The position numbers and the translations under genes are program-made. Of a DNA stretch of 64,000 nt, positions 13,099-25,376 are shown one piece after another. Under the pieces are notes generated by a model. The model was not told the origin of the DNA and ran no database searches. It saw only the letters and a list, made by a program, of their open reading frames with translations. The stretch is from contig OU015539.1 of NCBI GenBank assembly GCA_907165065.1, positions 16,398,816 through 16,462,815 on the forward strand, read 5' to 3'. The stretch is from Caprimulgus europaeus. Its lineage: Eukaryota > Chordata > Aves > Caprimulgiformes > Caprimulgidae. The stretch's first letter is position 1; each line of letters opens with the position of its first letter.

Positions 13099-13334
13099 AT
13101 TAGATTAGATATTAGGAAGAAATTCTTTGCTGTGAGGGTGGTGAGACCCTGGCCCAGGCTGCCCAGAGAAGCTGTGGCTGCTCCTCCCTGGAAGTGTTCT
13201 CGGCCAGGTTGGATGAGGCTTTGAGCAACCTGGTCTAGTGGAAGGTGTCCCTGCTGCTGGCAGGGGGGTTGGGACTGGATGAGCTTTCAGGTCCCTTCCA
13301 ACCCAGACCAGTCTGGGATTGTGTGATTCTATTA
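13099..13334 (+). mobile_element. CR1 LINE 3' tail, forward
   Basis: About 235 bp beginning at 'gattagatattaggaagaaa' and continuing through 'ctgcccagagaagctgtggc' and 'ctggtctagtggaaggtgtc' to the terminal 'gtgtgattctatt'. It is 5'-truncated and of the same subfamily as the copy at 7060-7684. It retains only the last part of the coding region and the 3' tail. Confidence 0.93.
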
Positions 13335-14508
13335 CTTAAGTGCACCAGCCAACATGGGCTTAATGACCTCAAGGTCTTTTTGCATCTGGGCTTCAGTCTT
13401 CCTATGCCTTTGTTTTTTCCACTGGTAACATTAACCTGCCACAGAGAAATACTAAAGATTAGTGCACTCAGGTTGGTGAAATGTCAAAATTACTTCTAAG
13501 GTGTTTTTGCAAAGGCTCCCTTTCTTCCTCCTTGGAACTGAGCAGGAAAGACAATTTGCTGAGCTTGCTATTTCTAACTCTTGTCCAGTGGTGGATGTAC
13601 AGCACCCATCGATTCTCACTGACCACTTGTACCATGTCCACCCCAAATGAATATTTCAGTCTTTACAGAACTCATCTCACCCTGCAGAATGGATTGTGCC
13701 TCTTAGCACTAGAGTGGGCCAGCAGATTGAGCAAGCATATGGGTCTCTTCTTGCAAAATGTGTGCCTTCACCTAAGCCAGTTCCTCTCGTTACAGAAGCA
13801 GAGGAGTACGGGTAGATTAGACATGGCTAAGTCAGGTCTGGACATGCCCATGCCATTTGTAATTGCTTCAACTGATGGATTGTTTGCTTTAGTGATTTCT
13901 TTTCAAAATTGCTTCTTAAAAATAAATGTGTACTTCACAAAAAGGCAGTTAGTGTAGGCTGGCTAGCATGTATGAGTACCTACTACCAGGAGAGAGGAAC
14001 GTGTCTTCTTCCTTCACCCTTCAGACCCAGCTCTAAGCTCCCTAGTTACACAAACCATAACCAACGGTGTAACTTACTATGACAGCAAATGTTCTTGTTT
14101 GTTCTTTCCCATGTATTTCCCTTTTCTGCATTAGAAGTCCTTCCTCATCATACTAGGAAAACAGCAAACAATTCCTGTCCAAACAACACACAGGGATTTC
14201 CAGTTCTGTGCTGAAGAACTTCATGATCTGCTTATTTATGTTGGTGACACTGACAGCAGTGAAACAAATGAGTTCAAGGCAATAAACAAAATAGAGGTGA
14301 CTGAAAGAAAAATACATAATCTGATGTTGGTTAAAAGCATGTGAACAAGGAAAGGGTTAATTGAGATTAGTGGAACTACTTAGCAATAAAATCAGTACTA
14401 AGGAGGGAGGACTACAGTCACCCTTGGTAAGCAATTGAGAACACTGACTGTACCATCACGCTGCTGGACAAGCTGGTAACTCATCTCCCGAGGGGAAGGA
14501 ATCTCTGC
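13335..14508. other. Unique non-coding sequence
   Basis: No gene or repeat recognised. The 158-codon plus-strand open frame at 13481-13957 has no recognisable domain and is taken as chance. Confidence 0.5.
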
Positions 14509-15066
14509 TGTCCTGGTTAATCAGCTGTTCTGCCACCCAGTGACTCCTCCCAGCCTGGGAAGGGGAATTGGGAAAAGGAAAGGAGACCCCTGGGTTGAAA
14601 GGAGAACAGTCTAATGAAATAATAATAAGAACTAGTATCAATGTTAATATAAAGTACATAAAGTTCTACTCAGCCAGCGGAAGCACGACAAGCGGGAGAG
14701 CGGCCTTGGGAATGACAGGAGGACACAGCAGACCCTCTGGGGATGGCCACCACTGAGGAGTGGGTTGTCTCCAGCAAACTTTCCAGTTTCCAGTGGGGAT
14801 GGTGTTTCTGGGATGGAACACTGCTGTGGGCCAGGCTGGCTCAGCTGCCCTGGCCTTGGCTCCTCCTCACCTTAGCACCTGGCTGACTCAGAGCTGCTAA
14901 GGACCTGATCAGTGTGGAAACCCACACACCACAGCTGGCCACAAACCACAACCAAGTGTCTCAGCAACTTTCTCCTCACCAACCTGGGTGCTGCAGGCTC
15001 ACTGAAAATGCAGCTTTTCCAGTAGAGAATTAATTCTGGGATTCTATCCTCAGCAAAACCAGGAAA
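14509..15066 (+). mobile_element. Endogenous retrovirus LTR fossil, old
   Basis: About 560 bp with the layout of a songbird ERV LTR. It begins 'tgtcctggttaatcagctg', runs through 'gtgactcctcccagcctggg', an AATAATAATAA-rich segment that would hold the polyadenylation signal, then 'tttctgggatggaacactgc', and closes near 'cagcaaaaccaggaaata'. It shares this order of blocks with the LTR at 52539-53149 but is clearly diverged from it. No internal region lies next to it, so it looks like an old solo LTR. The 3' boundary is uncertain by about 10 bp and I could not confirm a target duplication. Confidence 0.65.
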
Positions 15067-15607
15067 TATACCACAGATTTTATCCAACTAAGAAAGCCAA
15101 GGGGCTAAAAGGCGCATGTATTGCATCCACTTACAGAATGGGAAACCCACTTTTAGATCTCTGCTTCTTACTGCTCAGTCTACAGATTAATTTTAAGCTT
15201 ATTTTGAATTAAAAAAATCCCAAGGAAATACATTTCAGCCTATGGAGCAGAAAGGTATCACCAATTAATAACTGAGATCCCTTTACTGGAGACAGTCAAA
15301 CTCTGAGCTTTCTGTGAAGGATATGGAGTGTGTACACACACACAAAAAAAGATAATGCAAATAAAAACCATCAGATTATGGAAACAAAAATGACTCAGCT
15401 ACACACAGGCTCATGTTAGTTTGTATGACAACCACATATCATGCTAAGCACCACTCTCACCAAATTCAAAACCAAGATTTTATCATTTTTGAGCTGTTGA
15501 AGGAGATCCTATGGTCACACACACATCCCATCCCAACCAACCTGCAAACACAGCCCTAAAGGCCATTTACCCTCGAGCAGCCTGGCATGATTTTCACCAC
15601 AGCTGCA

Positions 15608-15722
15608 ATCAAACATGAGGCAATGAGGGCCAAAACACGCTGAGTTACACCAGTGTAAAGCAAGAACAACTCCAGTCACTCCAGTCAGGTTTATGTACTT
15701 TTGCAGAAGAGCACTGAACCTG
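15608..15722. repeat. Old amniote repeat with 'ttacaccagtgtaaa' motif
   Basis: The segment carries 'gagttacaccagtgtaaagc' followed by 'aacaactccagtcactccag', matching the 'agttacaccagtgtaaatcaggagtaactccactga' block that recurs in old sauropsid LINE-derived repeats. It is strongly diverged, and family and orientation are not certain. Confidence 0.45.
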
Positions 15723-17654
15723 CTCAAAGAGTATCTACACTATCATGGGTGTCCCTGTTTCCTCCCAGTGATTTTCATATCAGATTTGATCAATTTATAA
15801 CACTAAGAACGGTGTGCAGGGGACACCCCTTGTGTCATTATTAATGGTTTTCATTTGGGGGAAAGTACTCTGGCTTCTGAGCAACCAACTCACCTGTCTC
15901 CCCAATTTCAGGTCTCTCTAAAGTAGACAGACTGGTTTCCTACTGACCAAAGTAGGGTTAAGATCTTAACTGTCCATGCCAACTGTCTTGGGTCTGAGGT
16001 ATCATGGAGTTTTGATAACATGGTCCTCCTAATGAAAGTACCTCCAGCTGTTCATAAACTGGCTTCTTAATGAAGCCAAAACATATTACTGAGCACAAAG
16101 TTCTGGGGACAAAAGCTCTTTCATGCAGGATTTCCCTTTATGAAGCCACTTCTTTAGTATGGGCTGTCATATTCAAAGCCCTTTAAGAATTAGGATGAGT
16201 CTTCTCCCCTGACTTCAGCAGCATTTGGTCTCAGGGAGGAACAAGGTCCCTGCAGTGAAGTGTCTCATTTCAGTGGCTCTGTCTCAAATCTGTCAAAATC
16301 AGACAGAACTCCTGAGAATTTTATCAGGATCCAGCAGAGACAACACCTTGAGTGCCAGCCAGATGAACCCAGGGCCCGTCAGGTGAGACAACACTGCTTA
16401 GGAAGGTGCTGGGCATTCAGAATCTAACTTGCCACTGAAGAGACTTCAGTGTTTTCTCTTTGAGGTACCCTGTCTGGATTTCAGAAAGCAGAAGTCAGCC
16501 CAGATCCATCTGATTTTGCTGAGAAAATAAACAATCCCAGATGATGGACAGTGTTTGGAAGCAAGCACTACATGAGAGCACCTTAAAAAAAATAAAGAGT
16601 TGTTCTTTCTACTTCTAACCAAGTTTGCTGATGGAGATCACCCTCAACACCAAGGTCTGAATCATTTCACTGTGATGGACACCATCTGATTCTCCATCAG
16701 TTCTCTGACTTCAGCTCAGTTTAACACAAGGTTTACATCAAAAAACAAAAAGAAAAAAATTCTAAATCTCTGGCACATCCTCCTACTTGTCAAGCACCAG
16801 GAACAACTGCCAGAAATTAAAGTAACTTCAGTGAGCTCCATTTGATCTGTACATCACACCAGGCAAGCACTGCTAAATCTGCATGTCCAGACCAAGGAAA
16901 TCCCACTGGTGGGAACCTCCCCTTCAGGCAAAGCCAGCTGAAAGACTTCAGCAGCACTCAGCATCTTCTGCCCAATCTACCAAGCTCAATGTTTTCTGCA
17001 CAAAAGTGCCTAAAGAATAAAAGCCAGTGAATAGGCAGTAGAGGCAGCTATGAAAACAGTGCCCATAGTGAAGAGCAGGAAAAATGGTCCAGGAGCCACA
17101 ACCTCCCCTTTTCCTTGTTCTTAACTGGAGGCTGCACATCTGCTCTTCCTTGGGAGAGACTGGATTTTTCTGCCTTTCTTCCCTACCCATCTTGCTTCCA
17201 ACCTCTACAAATACAAACCTCCAGCAGTTCCAGTCTTCCCCAGTACACCCTGACACCAGTGCCTTTGCCCCCGTTACACTGTGGATGTTTTCAGAGCAGC
17301 TTCACTGCCCCCTTGAAAGAAAAGCACAATAATAACCCAAGGTTCTAAATCATACCAAGAAATTAAAGTGGTGCTGCAGACCTCGATGGAAAGAGCAGCA
17401 GAATACATTGCTTCAAACTCAGATTTCTTTAAGCCAAGGCAGAAATCAGGATTTGCCTCTGGCAATTTTCCCTGCCAGGGAACAGGGCTAATCCACCTCT
17501 CTCAAACCTCACTGTACATGAAACCCAAGTAAGAAGCAGAGTGTGAAGCAGAAAGAAACAATCCAGTTCAGTTTTTCCAGGGAGGTGAATGGCCAACTGA
17601 ACCATTTTCCAGGATTTTTACTTTCCAAACTAAAAAAGCAGTTCCAAGGGCTGG

Positions 17655-17701
17655 AGGGGGGGAAAAAAAGGAGGAAAAAAAAAAAAAAGGGGAAAAAAAA
17701 A
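17655..17701 (+). repeat. A/G low-complexity run
   Basis: A short purine-rich tract alternating runs of G and A (ggggggaaaaaaaggagg followed by long A runs). Confidence 0.8.
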
Positions 17702-19301
17702 TCAACTCAGCAGTAGCTGTTCAAAGGGATATCTTTAAATCTCTTATGAATAAAAGTTATTTTTGTCTAAAAAGAGGATGTTCTTTTTTTATTGCCTCCT
17801 AGCCTTCTCCCAAATATGCTGACAAAGAAAGATGAATGGGAACTGCAGTATCAGAAAGTGCCTACGAGGAGTGGAGTTTTGCAGGTGGAGATGGAAGATC
17901 GAGGAACAAGGGGGTCAAATCACCACATCATTCACTCGACTCAAACATCAGATTAAAAATTCTCTTTCTGGATTTCAGTGCCTAGAAACTCTAATGCAAA
18001 GTGGAGCTGATGGATAATTGCAGATCAGCATTCTCAATCTCTTCCCTGGTCTGACCTGATGTTAACAGCAATGGCTGGAGGTCTCCTATGAAGAAACGTG
18101 AGCTTAACGCCGCGATACACTTACCCAAATTCCAATCAATGGTACTTAGAGATAAGAAGTCCTTTAAATGAATTCATTTGCTTTTCTAAAATCAGAACAA
18201 AGAAGGAAATCTATAGCTAGTGATGGACACTACATTTCAGTCAAGATAATTTGTCACAATCCAATGTGTGGATTGGTAATAAGAAGATATTTTCAAATGT
18301 GCATCTTTCTGCCAAACAGTTCAGAACATTATTTAAAAGAATACATTGTTCTTTCTGAAATCCAGTTTTACATTTTTTTGCCCAGAACATGCTCATCAGT
18401 GCCATTGACTTTTCACAAGAAAGTTTTAAAGTGTCTAATTTTACTACTTTCCCATTATTTTTGCTTTCTGCTCTGCTTGACAAGCCTAAAAACTAGCAGA
18501 TGTGCAGGGAAAAAAAAAATAATAATCTATCTTGCTAGTACAGTGTCTGATAAAATAAAACCAACTCAGACAGAAGGCTTTTTTTTCACCCTACAACATG
18601 CAATTGGATTAACATTCTCCCTAGAAAGATGCACTTTTCTTCTAGGTCATAGGGCCGTCTGGGACTCATTTAATTCCACAACAAGCCCTCCAACTCTTGA
18701 CCACCTCACAATATAGTCGAGGAAAACATCTAGGTCACATAATCCTGTCTCATCCAATTTGGATGCAGCTCTTCCAAGGATATAAATTCATTAGAGAGAC
18801 AGATTGTAAACAAACATATATACACACAAGAAAAAATACTCAGACAGATTCTGCCTGCTTGCTCTGCATATAGGCGACTGCTTGACCCAGAAACCAAAGG
18901 TATCACCATCTAGTCACTAGGTTAGAGTCACTCCCTGACTCTAACTAACTAACTCGAGACATTTAACCTCTCTGCCACCTTAGAGAACATCACACAGGAC
19001 ATTGTGGTTCCCTACAGTTTATTTTTTTGCTCTAAGTTATCCCTAAAAAGCCAAGCTGCCCATCTTACTCACAATGAATCAGTGATTCACTTCACAGAGA
19101 GCCCCAGTAGAGTCCCAGGGACACCTATGATGGTCAGCAAGCAGTACTGGAGACATCACCATCAGCTCTGGCTTATTTCTGAGATGGTTTTAATCACTCC
19201 ACAAAGATTAAAAATAATTTTCAACAAGTACTGAATACACAAAACACAGATACGAGCTAGTTGTGATTATCCTGTCAGACTCCACTGACTGATATAAATC
19301 C

Positions 19302-19449
19302 CTCCTCCCTGGAAGTGTTCAGGGCCAGGTTGGATGAGGCTTTGAGCAGCCTGGTCTAGTGGAAGGTGTCCCTGCTGCTGGCAGGGGGGTTGGAACTGGA
19401 TGAGCTTTAAGGTCCCTTCCAGCCCAAACCAGGCTGGGATTCTGTGATA
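19302..19449 (+). mobile_element. CR1 LINE 3' tail, forward
   Basis: About 148 bp from 'ctcctccctggaagtgttca' to 'gggattctgtgat', containing 'ctggtctagtggaaggtgtc' and 'ggtcccttccagcccaaacc'. It is very short and 5'-truncated, of the same subfamily as 7060-7684. Confidence 0.92.
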
Positions 19450-19595
19450 AAAGAATAACTTACTGCCCCCAATCAGCTGAGCACAGTTTTCAAAATGTGG
19501 GAATTAAGGAAATGTTGGAGCCTTTGGACTTCTCACAGAAAGCGACAACTTTATGAAGAAGTAGAAAACAATGCCACGTGAAGGACTTAAAAATA

Positions 19596-19735
19596 CTTTC
19601 AATCTTTTTTTTTCTCTTAAAAATACTTTGTCTTTTCTTTTAAATACTTTTCTTTTAAATACTTTTCCTTTAAATACTTTTTTTTCTTTTAAAAATAGTT
19701 TCAATCTTTTCTTTTTCCCTCTTTCTTTCTTGCCT
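19596..19735 (+). repeat. T-rich low-complexity region with a 15-bp tandem repeat
   Basis: Between about 19623 and 19690 a unit close to 'ttttcttttaaatac' is repeated three to four times, flanked by T-rich and CTTT-rich sequence. Open frames here on both strands are produced by the repeat and are not genes. Confidence 0.85.
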
Positions 19736-21599
19736 TGCCCAAGACATGAACTGTAAAAAACACCGAGCTGTAAGAAGATGATGTCAACCAAAAAAAGAAC
19801 ACAGATCAGCTTTTCTCCTTGCAACTTTCAACCAAAATAACTTTGCATACCTGGGCAGTTGCAACTGCAAGAGTATTTTTATATCCCTCCTATGTCCATT
19901 ACATTGCCTCTGTGCCAGGGCTCCCAGGGAGCCCTGATCCAACCGCTGCACCGTGCACAACTTCACGGCGTTAAAACATCCTGTGTGGATTTACTGAATT
20001 TACCAGCTTGTCATTTTCTGTCATGACTGCAATCAGAGGCACAAAGCCATTAATTGGGCACACACCACGCTCTTGCTCACGCTGCTGTCTAGCACAGTTA
20101 ATTACCTGCACCAGGTTTGGAGAAGTTGTTCATCCCACCATTCCCTGTCCCACAGGAAGCGTATCACTCTGTAAATAATTCTGAGCAAACACATGGGAAG
20201 TAAATGTTCTGCAGTCCTACACACATTTCACTCATGGTAACAAAAAAGAAAGGGGGGAAAAAAGTGAAAACCAAAGCTCATAAATATGTCTATAGCAGCT
20301 TCAAGGCCAAGAAATCATTCCACTGAAGAGAATAGATTTATTTCCTGAGTACATGTGGTACTTTCTCGTATTTCCTGCAGAAAACTTCTGCAACCTGCAA
20401 GTAGTGATGTTTATTCAATCCAACTGATATTTTGTTATCCAACACAAACTCCACTTCTCTGCCATATGCTCAAGGAGCACAGGGAACCCTGCGCTGCCAG
20501 CATCAGGCGCTCACCCGGTGCTGCAGTGAGTCTGAGAGACCACACGATGCATCCCCACCTGCTCTGGAGTTTTGTTTCACCTAGCAAGGCTGATAAATTC
20601 CCCGATTCTTTTGTCTCATCCCGTCCCTTTGGAGCTGTAGCAAGTCAAACCCAACCTGGCCAGCACCTTCTGTCCACAAAGCCAGCGCAGAGCAGCAGGG
20701 GCATCAGGATGGATAAGGAAGCACCTGAGTTATCCGGTGGGAAGACAGCTCACCTGGCAGCATTCGCAGCCCTGGGCAGGAACTGCTCCTAAGAGTGTGC
20801 CCCAGAGGGATGGCGCTGGGGACAGAGGGGCCCTGCAGGCTCCAGAAACTGAGTGAGGCTGGTCCATGCTGTTAAAACCCCTCTGGGTAAAGGACAGAGT
20901 TGGTTGAACCACTTTGGGAACAGGCCAAAGAACCAGCCTTGATTCAGAGGATAACTATTGTTTTCCCAATTCCCCCAGCTCTGACAAGAAAAACTAGAAA
21001 TTCACATCAAGTCCAGTGACCTTTTCCCTGGAAGCTCCTGGGTGGGGCATGGACCGTGTTCTCCTTCTCCATAGGGACAGTGCCTAAGACCTCCAGACAT
21101 CTAAAACAATGTCAATCTGCTAGGTGTGAAATTAAAAATACAGTTTCTATTGAAAAGAAGCTCCCAGCCTGAGATTCACACCTCAGATGCTTGCTTTCTT
21201 ACACAGGAACAAACTGCATATATATATATAAAAAATATACATACATGTGTACATAATTGCTGTATTTGTCTTCACTTGTACATCACGAGACAGATTCAAG
21301 CTTGTTGGATTTAACACAAAAAAGGTTTTAGAAATACAAGATAAAAGGAAGGAACATAGGACAGTCTGTGACACTCAAAGGAACTCTTCAAAATGCAATT
21401 TTCATATGCTTTCCTAAATTTAATTAAAAATAAAATAAAATAAATGCATATTTTGCTTTTTCTTTACAGTAATTAATACACTGGGGGCTTAAGGACCTTT
21501 ATTATCACTGCAGGAATTTATGTTTGTGGTAGCAGTGTTGTTCTTTTTTCCCCCTTCAAAAAGATATTCACAAATCAGAGGAGGAACTCTTTGAAGTGT

Positions 21600-21910
21600 G
21601 CGGTAGGGACTTCTGCCCACTCCTTATGCGTAACTCTTCTAACACGGTCTGACCGAGCTGCAGCTTTCCCCCTCCAGCCCTCAGCACCATGAATCTTGCA
21701 TCAGTCAGGTGGAGAGGATCTCACAGCCCAGCACCTCGGATCCACTGGAGTAAGAGATGAGAGAGCTGAAGCTCTCCAGAGGACAACCCGGAGCACCGCG
21801 CAGCCTCCCTGCATCACCGGCAGCTCAGAGCCGAGCTCAGCCCCTCACCTGATTCAGCTGTGACACGTCACAGGCCTTTTCCTGCCACGAGCCACGGAGA
21901 TAGAAATGAA
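21600..21910. promoter_or_regulatory. CpG-enriched unique segment, possible regulatory element
   Basis: About 14 CpG dinucleotides fall in roughly 300 bp, while the neighbouring DNA has few. It includes an inverted repeat TGTGAC-AC-GTCACA at 21859-21872 around an ACGT core of the type bound by bZIP or bHLH factors. No TATA box, exon or splice site can be supported. The regulatory role is inference from composition only. Confidence 0.2.
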
Positions 21911-22069
21911 GCTGGCAGCAAAAAGGTGGGGAGGGGATGAATGATTTTGCAAAAGTTTTCAATTTAACTTTTATTGTAAATAATCTACTTCAGAGACAGA
22001 AGCTCTTCAGAACTGGTGGCACTTCATGTAAGCTGCTGGAACTGGGTGGCAAAGGAGTCCAAATAAATT

Positions 22070-22685
22070 GCCAACCATGTCCTGGGCTGCATCAAGAGAA
22101 GTGTGGGCAGCAGGTCGAGGGAGGGGATTCTTCCCCTCTATTCTGCCCTTGTAAGGCCCCACCTGCAGTGCTGTGTCCAGTTCTGGAGCCCCCAACACAA
22201 GAAAGACATGGACCTGTCAGAACAAGTCCAGAGGAGGCCACGAGGATGATGTGAGGGCTGGAGCAGCTCTGCTGTGAGGACAGGCTGAGAGAGTTGGGGT
22301 TGTTCAGCCTGGAGAAGAGAAGGCTCCAGGGAGACCTTCCAGTGGCCTCCCAGTACCTGAAGGGGTCTACAAAAAAGCTGGGGAGGGACTTCGGACAAAG
22401 GCAGGGAGTGACAGAACAAGGGGTGATGGCTTGAAACTGGAAGAGGGGAGATGGAGATGAGATGTGAGGAAGAAATTGTTTGGTGTGAGGGTGGTGAGAC
22501 CCTGTCCCAGGTTGCCCAGAGAAGCTGTGGCTGCTCCTCCCTGGAAGTGTTCTGGGCCAGGTTGGATGAGGCTTTGAGCAACCTGGTCTAGTGGAAGGTG
22601 TCCCTGCTGCTGGCAGGGGGTTGGAACTGGATGAGCTTTAAGGTCCCTTCCAACCCAAACCATTCCATGGTTCTATGAGTCTATA
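22070..22685 (+). mobile_element. CR1 LINE 3' fragment, forward
   Basis: About 615 bp, collinear with the copy at 7060-7684. It starts at 'tcctgggctgcatcaagaga', passes 'ctgttctgctgtgagg'-type coding remnants and 'cagcctggagaagagaaggc', and ends 'ggttctatgagtctata'. It has the same tail subfamily and the same one-base loss in the reverse transcriptase frame (near 22237). It lacks the 5' part of the element, as is usual for CR1. Confidence 0.93.
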
Positions 22686-23680
22686 AATTATCCAGCTATA
22701 AAACCATGGGGAAAAACAGAGTTGGGGAGTCATTTCTGGAAGCAATGCCAAGTTGATCAGAGATCAACTCCACGGGTGGAGATCTGAGATCACGTGCTTA
22801 AACAACCTGGAGAACACAGCGGCGTTAAGCTAACATAAGCATGTGAGATATCAGGATGGTAAGAAAGCTTCAGCCTTCCTCACTGCTCCTCATTCTCCAT
22901 TTCCACCTGGCAAATCCAGAGGACCCTCTCCTCATGTCCTAGGGACCAGCTGCAGACAGGCAGGGAAGAGCTCCAAAGCAGCAGGTGAGCACTGCCTCTG
23001 TGCAAGCAATAGTCTAAAAAGCATTGCTGGGTCAGCCCCAGCCGGATGGCAGGGGACCTCAACACAAACCTTCCCATGCCCACGCCAGGAGCTGAAATCC
23101 TCTCACTTTTGTTATAAGGATGCTTAAGAAAACAGGAGCAGAAATAAATGTGCATTAAGAGGAGAAAGGAATGGATTGTCTTATCCAGCTGCCTGGCCAA
23201 AGGGACACGTGAAATCTTGGATTCCTGTATCCTGATTGGCAAATATGATTTGCAATCCCAAATTATTATTTGCTTTTCCTTGGGCTATCTGGCAATGAAG
23301 TACAAAGCAGGACAACAGAAGCTTGGTTCTCATGAGCCAGGTTGGTGCTTCAGGGCTGAGGGCAGCAGAAACTAGTCTGGACAAGTGAGCCATGCAAGGA
23401 TTCCATGCCAGTCATTGAGCAAGGACCTGTGCTGCTCTCCTGCGTCACCGGCACAGCGACTGATGCGTTGTGACAAGTTTCATACTCAGAGTTATTCTAA
23501 ACTCATTTCAATCGTGCTTTGAAACAAACAGAATTACACCAAACTCTTAACACTTCAGCAAAACAAATACTACTGACAGTTTAGAGAAGCAAAACACGTC
23601 GAGAGCTGCCTGTTCACCCACACTAAGCCCCATGGAGGTCTCCTCAGCCCAGTACCTTTCTCTATGTGCATCCTACCTGG
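22686..23680. other. Unique non-coding sequence
   Basis: No gene or repeat recognised. Short open frames only. Confidence 0.5.
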
Positions 23681-24019
23681 CTGCCACAGAGCAGGTGACA
23701 TGCTGCAGAACTGCCACAGAGCAGGTGATGCTGCAGAACTGCCACAGTGCAGGTGACATGCTGCAGAACTGCCACAGTGCAGGTGATGCTGCAGAACTGC
23801 CACAGTGCAGGTGATGCTGCAGAACTGCCACAGTGCAGGTGACATGCTGCAGAACTGCCACAGAGCAGGTGACACGCTGCAGAACTGCCACAGAGCAGGT
23901 GATGCTGCAGAACTGCCACAGTGCAGGTGACATGCTGCAGAACTGCCACAGTGCAGGTGATGCTGCAGAACTGCCACAGTGCAGGTGACATGCTGCAGAA
24001 CTGCCACAGAGCAGGTGAC
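23681..24019 (+). repeat. 28/30-bp minisatellite, about 11.6 units
   Basis: Eleven full units and one partial unit of 'ctgccacagNgcaggtga' followed by '(ca)tgctgcagaa'. Units are either 30 bp (with the extra 'ca') or 28 bp, and carry either 'gagca' or 'gtgca'. Start positions are 23681, 23711, 23739, 23769, 23797, 23825, 23855, 23885, 23913, 23943, 23971 and 24001. Because neither length is a multiple of three and the unit has no stop on the minus strand, long minus-strand open frames (up to 145 codons, Cys/His/Leu/Ser-rich) run through all three frames. They are repeat artefacts. Confidence 0.97.
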
Positions 24020-24974
24020 TAAAGAGGATCAGAGATATTAAATACACACAGAGCACCACATCACACAGCCCTGCTTTCTCCCCATGAACGTTCAGACATC
24101 ATCATACTATAAAAAAGGTCATAGTAGTTGACTAGAGACAGGAATGAGAATCCTGCAGCAGCTATATGGGCTTTCATGCTATAATTAGCCATGTGCAGTT
24201 TAAATAAAGTCCTGATTAATTAACTTTTGCTAGAGAACCTCACCTCTGCTTTTCCAGCCGATGCTGAAATCATACAGCTGTTAGAGGGAGAATGAAACAG
24301 GTCACTCAGGTGACATTTCCTCATAGGAGAGAACATCATTATGGACAAAAAAAATCAAAAAGAAACAAGGGTTACACTGCTTCAAACAGAGAGCAGAGGT
24401 CATGTCGCAGCCTCTCTGGTTTCCACCAAGGGTTCCTTTGCATGGATGAAGCTGTAAAGGACTCACACTCTGAGTTTTCTGCACTTCTCCACATCCTGGC
24501 CGTTACATTGAGGCAGGGAAGTACCAGTGCTACCTCCCACAGCCCCGCGCACCGCGCGCTGGGCTTCAGGCAGCTTTTGGAAGGCCAGCACGGAGACTCG
24601 GCTGGATGCACCGAGTCCTCTGCCCTACAGAGGTGAGGCTGAAAGCCACTGTCACCATCTCACTCTGTGACAGAGGCCAGACAACCTGCCACAGCCAGGC
24701 TCCCTCCCTGTGTCTATTAGTGCTGGGCACTTAGCTCCATTTCATTCCAAAGGGGAAATAACCCGATCCTACGGCTTTCCACTTGACATGGTAACACGCT
24801 GCTTCCAGCAACGATGCCAACATCTGCAGCCAGGAGACAGGAAGCCAGAGCCACAGAGCAAAGTTTCCAAAGAAAACAGTACTTCTCATGGTTATATTTC
24901 TGTTTTATTTACATTCTAGTTTTCACTAAGAGGAAACTGAAACGCCCGCAGCAGGATTAGCCATAATGAAGTTT
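24020..24974. other. Unique non-coding sequence
   Basis: No gene is recognised. At 24165-24240 there is an AT-rich stretch with TAATTA and TTAATTAA cores. A small GC/CpG cluster (ccccgcgcaccgcgcgctg) lies at 24543-24561. Neither is enough to call a function. Confidence 0.5.
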
Positions 24975-25376
24975 GAACTGGTGGGGCTTGTTCATCCTGA
25001 GCGTGTCACAAACATCCAGAGCCCAGCAGGGAGAGGGGATCTGACAGTGTCTATAAATACATGAAATGTGGGGGCCAAATGGATGGGGCTGGGCTCTGTT
25101 CAGTAGTACCCAGTGACAGGACAAGGGGCAATGGGCACAAACTGGAACACCAGCAGTTCCAGACAAACACGAGGAGAAACTTCTTGACTGTGAGGGTGCC
25201 AGAGCCCTGGGCCAGGCTGCCCAGAGAGGGTGTGGAGTCTCCTTCTCTGGAGATGTTCAAACCCACCTGGACACTTTGCTGTGCAACCTGGTGTAGGGAA
25301 CCTGCTCTGGCAGGGGGGTTGGACTGGATGATCTCCTGAGGTCCCTTCCAACCCCCACCAGTCTGTGACTCTGTGA
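24975..25376 (+). mobile_element. CR1 LINE 3' fragment, forward, second subfamily
   Basis: About 400 bp with 'tgggggccaaatggatgggg', 'cccagtgacaggacaagggg', 'aggctgcccagagagggtgt' and the tail 'caacctggtgtagggaacct' then 'gatctcctgaggtcccttcc', ending 'gactctgtgaaa'. The tail differs from the copies at 7, 13, 19 and 22 kb and matches the copy at 28622-29355, to which it is very similar. Confidence 0.92.

Larger units (their letters stand above)
15067..19301. other. Unique non-coding sequence with one old repeat
   Basis: No gene is recognised. Contains an old 'ttacaccagtgtaaa' repeat near 15608-15722 and an A/G-rich low-complexity run at 17655-17701. Open frames such as 18168-18716 (182 codons, AT-rich) show no recognisable domain. 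Confidence 0.5.
19450..22069. other. Unique sequence with T-rich repeat and a CpG-rich patch
   Basis: No gene recognised. Holds the T-rich tandem repeat at 19596-19735, a short TA-rich run near 21217-21242 and, at 21600-21910, a patch with more CpG than its surroundings (see findings). Confidence 0.5.

Noticed and set aside
18900-18990. MIR-like wording ('catttaacctctctgcc')
   Set aside because: Only one short block matches, and the flanking parts do not follow the MIR order.
23570-24059. Cys/His/Leu/Ser-rich minus-strand open frames of 109-145 codons that look like a repeat protein
   Set aside because: They are translations of the 28/30-bp minisatellite in different frames. The unit has no stop on that strand and its length is not a multiple of three.
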